The position numbers were made by a program, and so were the translations under genes. The notes under the pieces are model-generated. The model did no database searches and had not been told where the DNA came from. It worked only from the letters and a program-made list of their open reading frames with translations. Positions 51,749 through 64,000 of a DNA stretch of 64,000 nt are shown here, one piece after another. Within the stretch, counting starts at the first letter, position 1, and each line of letters begins with the position of its first letter. Source of the stretch: Aptenodytes patagonicus (lineage: Eukaryota; Chordata; Aves; Sphenisciformes; Spheniscidae); NCBI RefSeq assembly GCF_965638725.1, contig NC_134962.1:875501-939500 (forward strand), read 5' to 3'.

Positions 51749-51919
51749 AGAAGGGAGGCACAGACGTCTGATCCAAAGTCCCGTTGTAAAGAAGTCATTC
51801 GCCCCTTTGGAGAAGCATCCCACCAGTAATCCAAGGCCGTGTCACAGCTGTCCCATTCAATGAGGCAAAACATCCCGTCACATTTGTTGTCACCGATATC
51901 AAAGAATTTGGTGCCAGGT
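51749..51919 (-). pseudogene. EFCAB8: EFCAB8/WDR49-type exon (LDYWWD segment)
   Basis: An open 171-bp exon lies between an acceptor (CTCTCTGCAG) and a donor (CTTCT then GTGAAG). It reads KFFDIGDNKCDGMFCLIEWD, then CDTALDYWWDASPKG and RDFGSDVCASLL. Proteins of the EFCAB8/WDR49/WDR64 group carry a similar segment, with a small-residue GD motif after LDYWxD; here arginine replaces the expected glycine. The exon itself has no stop. It is filed as part of a pseudogene because the neighbouring EF-hand exon is broken. Family identity is from memory of the motif pattern and is moderately sure. Confidence 0.5.
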
Positions 51920-53075
51920 CTGCAGAGAGAGATTCCATGACACAGGACTAATGACACGCTGATGGCACCGTGGCTTCACACACTTTTAACCTAAGGAACC
52001 CACAGCCGTTTTGACAGCGATTCACAAGCATGCACAGTACTAGACGCGCTGGTAATATCCTCAAACACAAAAATCACAAACCAACTGACAAAGGCAAAGT
52101 TCCTTTGACTTCCAAGGCAAAGACACTGCACAGCCCCAGAACAGGTAGTAATTTTTGTGAATTTTTACTAATAGTTTCATCAGCAGATCCTATCTCAGCA
52201 AGCTGACATTGCTCAGACCCACCACATCAGCGACTCACATCTTTTGATGTAGTCCTCGATTAGTCTAGCCAAGCTGCAGAGAAGAAACTGGTTGTTTTCA
52301 GAATTCAGGCAAAAGGGTGCCACCGTCTGCCCCTCTAAACTTCACCGTCACTCTAAGTGACAAACCGGCTTCTTTGTGCCTCTGCTCTTGGATGAGCTCC
52401 GCCCCAAAAGAGCTGCAAGTCAAACGTTTTTCATCCACAATAACCTTTACAGAACAACAAAAAGTTCAAGAAAAACTCTACAAACAGTGTTAGCTTGAAG
52501 CTCACTACTGACAAAATGGAGAGAAACAGGAATCAAGGATCTAATTGCACCTCTCCGGAATTCAACCTCGATTCGTTACCTTGTGCTCAGTCTAGAGCAG
52601 TTGACTTAGCAGGCAGTAATTTGAGCTGAGACTAGATGCTTCTGTTTAAACAGACCGTCCTGGGAAATTAATGAAGAATATTCCTTATGTGAAAAATTAA
52701 TTATTTTCCCTCTTACGCTTCCTAAAAAGTCTTCAGGAGAACAGTGGCAATACAAAGGAAAAGCATTTCTCGCAGACATCTTCAGCAATAAATTCATACA
52801 CACTTCCACCACCTTGTGACACTGCTCCTGTCCTTGCTTTCTTCAGCACCCAGACTTGCTAACTTTGAAGTCATCTGAAAGGGTTTCACTCCATGAGCTC
52901 TCTCTGGATGGAGAAGAGAGAGTTGCAAAGGCAAAGGAGAAAGGTGGGAGTGGGATGAAGTCAGAGAGGGGACATTGTGCTTTGACGAAGAGGCGAGCAT
53001 ACACAAGAAGTTCATCATATTTCACCTCACTGAAGACCTCTATAATCCCTAAAGAATCAGAACCACTTGGTTTTT

Positions 53076-53145
53076 GAATCATAGAATCAAGAATGGAAGT
53101 AGAAGGGACCTCAGAGCAGGGACCTCAGAGCAGGGGGGAATCTAA
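53076..53145 (-). mobile_element. Short CR1 3'-end fragment
   Basis: On the plus strand, GAATCATAGAATCAAGAATGG followed by AGAAGGGACCTC resembles the CR1 3' tail and adjoining UTR. It is diverged, and a 14-bp block (GGGACCTCAGAGCA) is duplicated in tandem. It is too short for a subfamily call. Confidence 0.4.
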
Positions 53146-53829
53146 TCAACACATGCCTACAGTGGAGTCAGGATCTTTACCTTTCTGCTAAATGTTTGTC
53201 AAACTTTCGCACTCTCCTTAGAAAGTCATGTTCTACTACTGCCCTGGCTTTAGTATTAGAAAGGAAAAAAAATTGTCTAATATGGAATTTAATTCCAGGA
53301 GTTTGTTTCACCATGGACATGGCCAGACTCTTTTCTTTGCAACAGCCTCTTATGCATACAAAGACTTAAGTCTCTTCCTCCAACCCCAGTGTAGTCTTCT
53401 CTCCAGGTTAGATTAACCTCGGTTCTTTTAATCTTCCCAAATAGGCCATTTTACCTTTGTAAATCCAAAACCCGTGAATAAAAATAGCTGTCATATCTTA
53501 TATCCTGGTTTGCCTTTGTAACAGGCACAATCTACTGAATTCATGATTTTACATACAATAGCCAAACTAGACTGATTAAACCCAAAAGAGAACCCATTTA
53601 AAGGAGTCATTTATCACCAAATCTATTACTTTATGGTAGACATTGTTCTTAAATGAGGGACTGGTTTATTAAGCCAATTTCATCAGGGAGGATGCTCATG
53701 TTTTCTATTTGATGAAAAAATGAATGCTTAAGTAGAAGACATTTTTCATGGCAGCACAAGAGAACCATTTAAGTAGAAGACAAATACAAGCAGCTCTTAA
53801 CACAGGATTGCACCTCAAAAATACCTTAC

Positions 53830-54286
53830 AGTGGGATTACTTTCTTGGGCATTTTGGAGAGCAGGTGTGATTTGCTTTCCAGCATGGTATCATTGCTTCT
53901 GAATTTGGGTAGCACATAGTCCAGATACTCTTCCTGCAAGACAGACAGTGATTTCATTTTCACAGTAGCAAAGGGAGAGCAGAATTAATTATCTGATGTT
54001 CTGTAGTGTTGACAGAGCAAGAATTATGGAAGATAGCTACAAAAATAAACACTGCCCTACCACTGGTAACAAATGATGTTCAATTTCTTTTTTTTTTTTT
54101 AATAAATCAGGAAATTATTTTTGCAACGGCTACTCCTTAGCCCTCATCTTCCATCACAGAGGACAGTGTCATTACCCAGGCTATGAAGCATCACAGTCAA
54201 TGTCAGCCTTCAGAACATGTCATCAATGTCTTTATTGCTAGTATTATCTATAATTTCTTTCATTGCCATGCAGAACTCATTCAAAC
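53830..54286 (-). pseudogene. EFCAB8: EFCAB8-like EF-hand exons, frameshifted
   Basis: There are two exons, 54176-54286 and 53830-53933. The first reads GLNEFCMAMKEIIDN, then NKDIDDMF. It then needs a missing base (TG for ATG) to give KADIDCD, and another missing base in the glycine codon to give FIAW before a good donor (CCTGG then GTAATG). The second exon continues EEYLDYVLPKFRSND and MLESKSHLLSKMPKKVIPL, with strong splice sites on both sides. Joined, DIDCD(G)FIAWEE is a textbook 12-residue calcium-binding EF-hand loop split by an intron. Two single-base deletions within about 25 nt break the frame. The EFCAB8 name rests on the EF-hand plus WD content and on the human gene order beside MAPRE1; WDR49 or WDR64 are relatives. 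Further upstream exons were not found. Confidence 0.6.
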
Positions 54287-57200
54287 CTGTGAAAACAAGC
54301 GTTGCAAATTGAGACCTAGACTCAACCAGATAATTCATAACTGAGAAAAAAAGACCACAAAGATGGCATGATGTAATAGCGTTGTACCAAAGATGAACCC
54401 AAAAAGAACCCTGCAGCACATTTCTACAGTTTCCAAATCAGAAAATGCATTTACTGGAAGCCTAAATGGTGCAGTTCACAGCCATTATGCAGCCAGACAG
54501 GTATGGTATGCAGTTATTTTAAAATTGGCCATTTATACATGCCGCTTTCCAGTTTGCACATGCATCTGCAATGATTTTGCACATAGAACAAACCACTACC
54601 TAACTCTCAAGTATTAAAATTGTGTTGTAAATACCACTCACTAATCAAAACTTTCCTAAATTGATCAAAAGGGAATCACAGGTTGCAGCTGTTATCCTGC
54701 CTTACTATTAGAGGTCTCTAGCCTGAACATTATTGCCTTTAAATATTAAATGTTTGAAGGAGGAAGTGAAGGTACATTTTTCATAAAAAGCATATCATAA
54801 ATTAGGAGGTGAGGAAAGTCTTTTCATCAAATATTTTGAGAGATGTTTCTCAGCCAGTTTTTTGTTTACTGTAAGTGATCATAAATAATATCTTCCACTT
54901 GTTGGGCACGGGAGGTATCTCTAAAAGGCAGTCTTTGATCTCTGTCTGAAAACCTCCTAGACTGAAAAACAGCATGATTCAAGAATGGGCTGCATGGAGC
55001 TTTTATGGCATACAGAATCTCATAATTATGTCCTGCAGAAACGGAGGAAGAGTTGCAGTACAGCAAATACACTGGAACACTCTTACAAGGTTACTATTTC
55101 TGACACACTATCCATAGCTATAAGAAATGGCCTCTGTTTGAAAAGCTTTACCACCCAAGGTAACCAAGCTAACATCTGCTAGTGTAAGCACACTTTAAAG
55201 AGAACAGCCCCGAGAGACCAAAGCCAGCTGAGAGACATTTAGGATAATGCAAGTGTTAAACCCCAATTTCGATAACGCTTTATGACAAATTTCAACCCAT
55301 CCTTAGCAGTACAGGTTTCAATTCATAGCTGTGGTGCAGCTAACAGAAAATTAACCGGATAGCGAAGGCACCAACCCCCGTGGACACAGCTGACCTAGCT
55401 GGCTCTCCAGCCACCCTGCTGCAGCAGCTGAAGCATGGTGGACTCTTGGGGCTCATTTGCCCAGAAAGCAACAGGGTGAAACTAGTAAAGCCTCTGAACA
55501 GTTTGCTCGGCACCGAAAACAAAACTTCCTCTGCAGAAGGATTGCGTAAACATGGATGTTTCCTGCTCGGAGCAGTCTGAAAGGTAGGGACAACTGTGCA
55601 CAGGTACTTCCCATCAAAGAGCACGGCAGGAAACTTCTAGTAGGGAAGAAAACTTTTCTCCCCGTCTCTAAGGGCCCCGAGAGCATCCCCCCCTCCTGTA
55701 GATTTGGCTGACAGGGCTTACACCATCTACTCATTTCAATATATTTATGCAAACTTATAACTATTTATTCATCCATGAAAAAACAAAGCAATATAAAACC
55801 CCCAAAGCAGTGATCAGAAGTTTCAAAGAACCTTTAAAGCAATGAGTGGCCTATTGCAGCTGTTTCATTGAGCCCATCCAAACTACGTTTTAACAGAGCT
55901 AGAGAACGCAGATTTTTTTTTTTTTCTTTCTGTTCACCTGCATCATGGCTGTTCATTCCCCTTGTGCTGTTTTTGAACACTAAGAGATGATTAAACAAGA
56001 GCAGCCCACGTCTACCCTGAAATCTCAAATGAATGGAAGTAACCTTATGAACACGCTCACCGTGACAATGCCGTGACTGCAGCTCACACCCGAGCTAGTT
56101 TAAGATTAGCCAGCTCCGATAACGCTATCAGGGTAGCCATGGCAGTACCAAGCCCTACACGTGCTCATCACCCACGCGCTTAACATCCCAGGCCCGCACG
56201 GCTTGAACTAACCTTAATAATACGCCAGTAAGAAGGAAGATCTCTCATTCCTTTATTACATACGAGGAAACTGAGAGCTCTTAAGCTGTTCATATCCATC
56301 CAAGTATTTAATAAGGATCTACTGTGATTAGGATTTCTAGGGAGGTGCAGAAAGAGCAGCCTTTTCTGAAAAAGAAGGAAACCAGCTGCCGCCAGGAGTT
56401 CTTTGTGCCCCATCTTTCAGCATGGTGTCAGAGTAAGACGGTTGTCACTTCTTGTGGTGCTACTCACCCTTGTAGCAACACGTTTCATCTCTTCCCACCT
56501 CCCCTGTGCATCCACTGGTCGCAGGGAGGCAGCTCCCAGGGGAGACTGCTCCACCTCCCTACCTCTACGTGGGGCTGCTGTGGAGCTCCACTATCGTCTT
56601 GACAGCCACCGTCACAAACCCCTGTCCGTTCTCCTCCTCAAGCCCTTCCTTGACAGAAAAGCCAAGATTAAATATGGTTTTGTATTCGGGTTTTGAAAAT
56701 GGACCCACCTCCACTGTCCCCTCATTTTAACCTCATCTGCTCATTACTTCATAAATATCAAATCTGCAGATATTTGAATATGTTGAGATTTATATCCATG
56801 CTGTCCCATGAGATTTAATGCCTCCTGAACGTCCATTCATCCTTACGCATCCCCTAGGGACAAAAATCAGAGTCAGAGCACTATGAGAAGATTGACAGAC
56901 AACCATTTTAAAAAATTATTTTCAAGAGGAAAATGTCTGCAAAACATCTCTCAGACTTAAAAACAAAAACACCAGTTCATGTTTCCTACAGTTCTGACAG
57001 CTCAGCCAAATATATTTATTTATATTTTTATTTATATATATAAAAATACATATTACATATTTATATATACTATTTAATATTATTGTATGTTTATTGTCAT
57101 ATTATTTAAATATTTTATATTGTTTTAATAAATATTTATACATATATCAATGTTAAAAAATATATCTATTATTTAAAGGCCGCAGTTCAAAAAGCCAGCC

Positions 57201-60158
57201 AGCTGTGTTGAAACAGAGAGGAATAATTTTTACAGAAAGAGGCCTTTGCCTCTTCAAAGCTGGGATTGCCTTCTGGAAACTTTCTTTTTGGTCTTAGAAA
57301 ATTTCAAGTTAAGTTTAACTTCATTCCTTCTCTGTTAAAGAGAGAAGAAAAACAAACATTTGGAAGATAGATTGTCTGTCTTAGTGACAGTGTAAGTATG
57401 CACATCCTCAAAAGTACCGTTTTCTTCCAGATAGTCCGATCCTTCAGTTTAACAGGTATTACTCAAAAAAGAAAAGCCCTTTGTTTTCCATTTCTTTGGA
57501 TGGACTTTGCCTGTATCAAAACTAGCTCCTTCTCTGCAGTGCTGCTACCTAACCACATATTCCCTGCCCAGTACTTGTGCACCCATTATTCCTCTTTAGC
57601 CATAGAATATTGCACTTTTCCTTCCTTTCCTTAAAAGTGTTCTCCCACATCAGATTCCTTTCCAGTTTTATCTGTACCATTTCATGGCATGAGTTTGTTC
57701 CTATGTATTTATCTTGTTCCTTTATAACCGCAACCTTCTCTAATTTCTACTTCTGTATTTACCTTTCACGTTCTCCAGTCACATGTGTTTAACACGCTTC
57801 CTTCCTCTGATTCTAGGCCCATTAACTATCCAAACGCAATTTCTGCGAGGAACTGACAGTCACAGACAAAATCTCATCCTAGGAGATCTTACTTACCAAC
57901 AGAATTTATTCAGGTCTCCTTTCAGCAAAACCGTGGTTTGCATTTTTGCTCCCTGCGTTCTAAGCACATCGGCTACAGTACTGCATACTCACATCCAAAC
58001 TGCTTGCAATTTCATATTCCATTTAACCAGAAGTGGATCTGCAATGACTTCGTCTCTCCTTGCTTTCTCTGCATTAAAAGATCAGTAAATTCTTCAGCTG
58101 TCCTGCTAACAGAGCGCAGGTGCCCTGATGCACATTCCTTTTTCTCTGCCAGTAACCTGGGTTGTTTGCAGCCCCTGCAATAAGAGCCCATATGTTAGGC
58201 CCATATTATTATAGCCTCTATTTCTTGCACTGGTATAGAAATTGAGAGGCATGGTCTGCGTACCACCAGGCTAGCTTGAAATCTACGGTACAGTCCTCAT
58301 TAGGTTTACACAGAGTCTTGCAAAAAATACCTTTCTCTTGTGAGAAGCAGGCTCCAGCCTTACCCTTGGGAGGGTGTTCTAAGAAAGGAAAACGCCCGCT
58401 CCTGAAGGACACGCGCGTTCCTGTGAATGGACATTCCACTAGGCAGACTACGAGATGACTGAGTGCTCAAGCAGCCACGTTAAATAGTGATATGATACAA
58501 CAGCAAGTAAGTTTTTGGCCTTTATTTGAAGGCTTTTAACAGTTACAGTAAGAATTGTCATTGCAAACCAGGAATTTTTAAAAAATTGAACAATAAAAGT
58601 TAAAGAAAAAAACATCCACAAGCCCACCTGCAAGTAAGACATGTTGGTACAGAAAGGAGATGTGAGTTTTTGCTTCTTCCGTTCTGTTCATTTTTCAAAT
58701 ATCTGATAAAACTAAGATACTAAGAAAGGCTGGATGCTATCAGAATTGTTCTGGCAGGTGAGCATTTAATATTTAACACCATATACTGTACCAGTGTAAC
58801 AGAGTAGCTATGTTAAGTCTATGGGTTTGAGCTGGGCTTCTTGTTGTTATTTTCTTCCCAAAAAGGACATTAAAAACCAGATTATGCCAAGGTATCTACA
58901 ACATAGTCAGAAGTTGACTACATGAGTTTGTCCCCATTCTATTTATAACTCATCTTGGTAGCAAAGAAGTGGTGTAAGCAATTGGAAATCTTAGCAGCAT
59001 TTGACTTACAAGACTGCAGTTTCAATTTAGTTTTATAATGCACGTCCACACATTCAACAGTCTCACAAGGCGCACCGGCAGTATTTCTGACTCATCGCTT
59101 TCTTAGCATAAAAGGGTATTTGCTTGCTTTGCTAACAGAGATCAAAATCAACCTAATGCAACCCGTCTGATGACCTGGGTGCTTCACAGTTCCACACACG
59201 CAATCCTGTTAAAAAGAGACTTGAAGCAACCAGGTCCCCGTGCACAACTGGACTGCAAAGAGCAGACACCCAAGAAGTCCCCTTCAAATTCAGCCACATA
59301 CCATTGCCATCTTTTGCTTTGAGTTGCTGCAATAACGGAGTATTTAGAGTCGAAAAAAAATATGCTTCCGACCTCAAAGCAAGTAAGTATTGGTAAGGAA
59401 GATTTTATGTGCATCAAAACCCCTGTTCTAGGTCTGCACTTCGGTAGTCCAACACCAGCAGGCAATGCCAGCAACACCCATTCTTTAGAACAAGGCATCC
59501 ATAGAGCACTTCGGGGGCAGGGAGGGCATTCTCCAGCACGATGGAGAAGCCCTGCAGGGAACACCTCCAATTTCAAGGTTAGATACATCACATAAGCACT
59601 TCCCTGAAGACGCTGGTCTGCGCGCACATCTGTCACAGTAACATTTAAGCTCATCTATGAAACACTTCAAATGAAACAAATCAACTAAGTTTACAGTCAA
59701 TCTGCTCATAGAGACTGGTGACAGATGCAGTTAACATCTTGTTTTGTTTATAACGAATAACCAGTGTTTTAGCAGTTTTAAAACACTTTAAACACACTTA
59801 GAGTCACGTGACAGCACTCCTGTTACACAGCCCCATTCTCACAGCGTTAGGAGGAGGAAGCCAACAATACGCTCGCATTTCATCCGCTTGTGGGAGGGGG
59901 GAAAAAAAACCCACAACAAACAAAAAAAACACACCCCACAAAACTCAAGCAATGGTTTCCCCCAGCACACGCCAAGGAAAGTTTCAAGATTACTGCTACT
60001 CAAGTTAGCAATGACTATAACTAGGAGTAGAGAATGAAAGCTGATATTCCAGGTCCTGCAAGCTTCATCATGAAAACTATCACGAACTTTAGCTTTGCCT
60101 AATCGTATCTGAAAGCACGAGAGACTCCAGCAGACATGACACTCTTGAAATACAGAAC
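54287..60158. other. Region upstream of the EF-hand exons to the MAPRE1 3' end
   Basis: The first EFCAB8 exons and its promoter should lie here, but none was recognised. The stretch holds the AT-rich tract at 57.0 kb and no GC-rich island. Confidence 0.35.
57008..57172. repeat. AT-rich low-complexity tract
   Basis: About 165 bp is almost only A and T, rich in TATATTTAT and TTTATATATAT words. It is intergenic or in an upstream EFCAB8 intron. No coding or promoter context. Confidence 0.9.
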
Positions 60159-60164
60159 TTTATT
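60159..60164 (-). terminator. MAPRE1: Candidate polyadenylation signal of MAPRE1
   Basis: TTTATT on the plus strand (AATAAA on the minus strand) lies about 1.6 kb past the stop codon. A second AATAAA-type site near 58518 could serve a longer transcript. Confidence 0.5.
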
Positions 60165-61773
60165 TAGAAACTGCTTAAAATAGAAAAACCCTGTCAAGAA
60201 AAATCCAAGTCAAATATGGTTTCTCAGTAAAATGGAGTTTTAGGGCAACAAAAGTCTAAAAGGCCACAAGAGAAATAGCACCACTGCAATTTTAAACAAT
60301 GGCTAGATACTTGCATTTTTGGCATTCACTGAATTTGGGTTTTTCTCTGAATTTCACAAAGATTCATGCACTACACAACAATTACCATAAAATGCTCTCC
60401 TACACACATTTTAGGACAAGCTACCACCAGAAACAAATGAATACAAGCACAACAGGACTGATCAATCTCAGTAGTGAAGGGGGATCAGAAGTCTTGCAGG
60501 ATCTTGCCAAACACAACAGTAATGAGGGGCATGATAGCAAAAAAGGACAGTTAAGGAAAGTATTTTAAATATTAATATTTAAGTTAGTCTCAGTACTGTA
60601 TTTTCTGCAATAACATTAGCTCTGTTAGCCAGCATCTTTTAGTTTTTACCCCAGAAGACTACTGAACTGCCAAGTATTATTATTAGATATGCCCTGGTTT
60701 GAAAGGGGGAAAAAAAAAAAAAGAAAAAAGAGACAGAAAAATCATCCTCCTCGTGTGCTCAATTCACTTTCATTCTAAGATAGTTGCACAGTGCAAGTCC
60801 TGTTACAACTATTGGATCTGATCAGCATTCGTTGGGATGGGAAAGAGAAAAGAACAAGTGAGAGACCAAAAAGTATACCAACAAAAATAAAAAGAAATAG
60901 GACAAATAGAAACAAGAGCCAGGAAGGAAAATTACTTCTGAAGGACATTTTAGGCAGTAAGACTGGATGCCCTTTGCTTTTCTTGTTTTTCTTACAGAAA
61001 ACACAGTACATTTTGGCAAAGTCATTAGCCACAATGCCATAGAAAAAGGCTTTAGCACTCTTCAAGGTAATTTATGTGTCTCAGCTGTTCATACTCCCTC
61101 TAATCTTGTGACAGGCAACGTTAAGGCCTATTCCATCGAGAACTAATCACTTAGTAAGCAGCTTTACGTAGGAATGGAGTTTTGTTTTAATAGCCCCTTT
61201 TTGAGCACTTGCTGACAAAATGAGATTGCCATGCAAGGCCTCTCAGACAGCAGTGAATGGAGTTAAACAAGCGTCTACCCCAATATGAAGCACATAAAAT
61301 CTCCTGTCACATTACTTCAATTTGGCATATGGAAGCATATTTTAAATACTCTTAAGGCATTTTATTATAATTTCTGTGCTGCAATTTCACATTAACTCAA
61401 TCTTTCTGTGAGTCAGAATCTTTAATTTCTCTACTACACACCACCTTAGATACAAGAAAAGTCTTCCGACAAACCAGTGTTTTACCAGCAAACCATTCTG
61501 CAACAAGTTCCAAATATTCAGCCTCTTGCTCCCTCAATATACCACCTAGATGCGAATACTGCTCTGCTACAAAGTGAGAAAGAGCTCCTAACTCAAACCC
61601 ACCGTAAAAAGTGAAACTTTCGCAAAGTGCACTTTAAGAAGAGGTACTTTTTTTGCTTATGAAAAGAAACCAGTGAGTCCTCTAAGAATAAAGTGGAGTA
61701 TTTTACAGTTAAGCACATGATCTGGGGCAAAGAATTCTGATGTTGCTGTTCTGCTGGTACAGTATGTGGTCTG
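60165..61773 (-). other. MAPRE1: 3'UTR of MAPRE1
   Basis: This is the stretch between the MAPRE1 stop codon and the best downstream AATAAA. It is AT-rich and without coding potential. About 1.6 kb is in line with the long 3'UTR of mammalian MAPRE1. It contains an A-rich tract at 60711-60728. The extent is inferred, since no transcript data are available. Confidence 0.6.
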
Positions 61774-63775
61774 TTAATACTCTTCTTGTTCCTCCTGCGG
61801 TGCTCCTTCGTCAGGTATCACAAAGCCTTCCTGAAGGGGAATAAAACAAGTCCTTTAATGAAAATCTGATGTCAAACCAGTTCCTGGCTACTCTGTATGC
61901 TCTTTTTTTTTTTTCCTTTTACTTAGGATAGATACCCTTAAGTCACCATTTACAGCGTCAAGATATATTACCAGAAGAGTTATTTTCCTCATCTGTGATC
62001 TATTTGTTACATACTCTTCATAAAAGGCTAACCTGGTTTGCTGCCTGACTATAATTATGTTATCTGTTCCTTTATTACAGAAAAAAGCTAGGCCATAAAC
62101 CTAAAAGGGGGGGGGGGGGGAAAAACCAAACAACAAGTAGAAATAGAGGGAGCCCTGGAAAGCAAACCAGCTTCCAATTACAAGGGGAGGGAGGAACTAT
62201 GCAATACAATTTATACCAGATTACTTACATCTGTGGCATAAAGAATTTCCACAATCCTCTGCAACACTGGATCATTCTCCCCTTCATTCTCCTGGCAGAT
62301 CAACTCAATGTTCCTCAGTTTGCCGAAGTAGAAGTCTCTCTCCTTCTCCAGATCTTCGACAGTAAGTTTCAATACATTGATCTGCCAAAGGGCATCAATA
62401 ATAATTTATCCACCAAAGACAGAATTCAGTAGTATCTATTCAAAAGGCAGGGTCCCCAAAGTTCTCAGAAGGGTGTTAATATACAAAGCGCTTCAGAAGT
62501 AACCAAGATGGGGGGGCTGGGAGGGGGACTGGGAGAGGAGGAAAAGGTCTATTTCTCAAATTGTAATATTTATTATTGCCACAAGAAACACCCAGTCCAA
62601 CACATGCAATACCACTTGGAAATTCTAAAGGCTTATTACGTGAAATAGGTAAAGCGCTAACTGCCTGCAGTTCTCCTTGCTAACACATTCTTTCAAGACA
62701 ACTCCCACATTGATGGCAGTTTTAGTTGTATTACATTCAGTATTTCAGTGAAGTAGCAGCTGCTCATAGCTCAGTTGGAATGCTGTGATAGCTGCAACAC
62801 AGCTGTGGAAATACTTAAAAACAATGCTATGTGTGATATGGCACATACTAGGTTTAAATGTCTGGGTACTCATGTACTGCAGAAGGGGTTTCGCTCCTAT
62901 CAGGAGAGCAAGACCATCATAATGAAGGCTTCCGATTAAGTGATTTTAAATCAGCTTACTAGATTCAGATCATTTTCTTCCATCTGCCCGACCCAGTCAT
63001 TTCATGCTATTAAAAAAAAAATCTGCACATAAATCTGTAAAGCGCAGGTCAGTACGCAGGGCCATTTTGGCCAACACACCTGCTCAATCAATCCTGCCGA
63101 TTCATCGTCTCCTGCAGCCTTTTTGACCATTCCAGTACCAGCTTTTGGAGCTGCTGCGGTCCTCTGTGTAACAATGGGCCTCTGTGGGGCTGCAAGATTA
63201 ATTCAGTGTTAGTTCCTCTCAGAACATCTTTCTTCCTCCTATGAAGGTACTATCCCCCTTCCGAACATGCTTAGGCACTCAAGAGTTTGAAGATACGTTC
63301 CTTCCTTCTTCTTGACTCCATGTGACATGTCCAATTTTTTTTGGCATGTGTTGGCACCAATCCTTGCCATTTTCTCTTTTAGAGAAGATTGTTCTTTCTG
63401 TAGCTTCCAGATAACTGGGTACTACAGGATGACTCAGTGTTTGAAGCCTAGCATCTCTGGAACAAGATGCAAAATACTATAATTTCATACACTGATTTTA
63501 AGTAGCAACCCAGTCTTATTTTCCCCAGAGTTTTTAAGGAACTAGATAATCTTTTAACTATTTTCTCTACCTGCACTGCTAGAACTGAGAGATTTCTTGG
63601 GTTTGTTCACAACGGGAGCAACAAGGTTTGGTGCTACTGTCTCTTGGCCTTGTCGAGCAGCAACAGGATCATACTCCTTCCCATCATAGTTTGCATCAAA
63701 AAATTTTTTGAACCACTGAACAAATTCAAAGTTGTCCTGAAATTTTCCTTTCACTAGTTTGTCCACAGGAATTAT
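61774..63775 (-). CDS. MAPRE1: Microtubule-associated protein RP/EB family member 1 (EB1), last four coding exons
   Basis: EB1 tracks growing microtubule plus ends and recruits other end-binding proteins through its C-terminal domain. Exons: 63571-63775 (end of the CH-domain part, [20 protein letters not shown], then the linker), 63080-63189 (linker, [17 protein letters not shown]), 62229-62381 (EB-homology coiled coil, [19 protein letters not shown]), 61774-61830 (acidic tail ending EEQEEY and TAA). All borders are GT-AG and phases agree. The 174 residues present are close to the last two thirds of the 268-residue human protein. The EEY tail that binds CAP-Gly domains is kept. The start codon and first exons lie beyond base 64000. 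No defects are seen, and identity is certain from the near-identical sequence. Confidence 0.97.
62107..62120 (+). repeat. Poly-G tract (14 G) in a MAPRE1 intron
   Basis: An uninterrupted run of 14 G lies in the intron between the last two coding exons. Such runs are often miscounted by sequencers. Confidence 0.9.
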
Positions 63776-64000
63776 CTGGAGGGGGGGAAAAAAAAAAAGA
63801 AACTCGCATTACGGGTAAAGAACCTCTCTCTCTTTATATAAAGTTTTAAAATCAGTGCACTCAGAAGATATGCAAATGTAATTCTTTGTCCAGTCTAGAG
63901 AAAATCCTCCTTGAACGTAACTGTATGTCAAATAGTAGGATTTTTGCTAATAATTGGAATTAAAAACAAATCATGCTTTCACTGTGAGGGTCCAAATAAT

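Noticed and set aside
52239-52273. 35-bp exon-like stretch on the minus strand (LARLIEDYIKR) with good splice sites
   Set aside because: It is too short to assign, and its place in EFCAB8 could not be confirmed.

Overview
The window is bird nuclear DNA. The evidence is two CR1 LINEs, an avian-type endogenous-retrovirus solo LTR plus a fragment of the same LTR family, vertebrate splice signals, and gene content matching the MAPRE1-EFCAB8-BPIFB block of human chromosome 20q11. All recognisable genes run on the minus strand. The species cannot be told from the sequence.

Layout from high to low coordinate, which is the direction of transcription. (1) 60.2-64.0 kb holds the last four coding exons and the 3'UTR of MAPRE1 (EB1, a microtubule plus-end tracking protein). 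Its CH-domain exons lie beyond the window. (2) 50.3-54.3 kb holds four recognisable exons of an EFCAB8/WDR49-type EF-hand plus WD-repeat gene. The EF-hand exon carries two single-base deletions and a WD exon has an in-frame stop, so it looks like a decaying gene. A 593-bp solo LTR and a 19-bp minisatellite (about 33 copies) lie nearby. (3) 38.4-41.0 kb is a 2.6-kb 5'-truncated CR1. (4) 28.7-33.5 kb is a BPI-fold gene in the BPIFB2 position. Its N-terminal-barrel exons 2-8 keep the family's exon phases. The C-terminal half was not found, and homology resumes only as a broken remnant after a stop codon. (5) 13-28.6 kb is largely non-coding: a second CR1, a truncated LTR, and a GC-rich island with a near-consensus CTCF motif. 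(6) 1.0-13.0 kb is a complete BPIFB-type gene: TATA-like promoter, a non-coding first exon, 15 coding exons and an intact 461-residue secreted protein.

The intact and broken genes therefore sit side by side. MAPRE1 and the 461-residue BPIFB gene look functional, EFCAB8 looks dead, the BPIFB2-like gene looks shortened or dying, and SUN5 (expected between EFCAB8 and BPIFB2 by human synteny) was not seen. I found no evidence of an undescribed multi-gene system. The most novel points are the decay of EFCAB8, the possible single-barrel BPI protein, and the CTCF/CpG island inside the BPIFB cluster. All exon boundaries were inferred by eye from splice motifs, phase and family resemblance.
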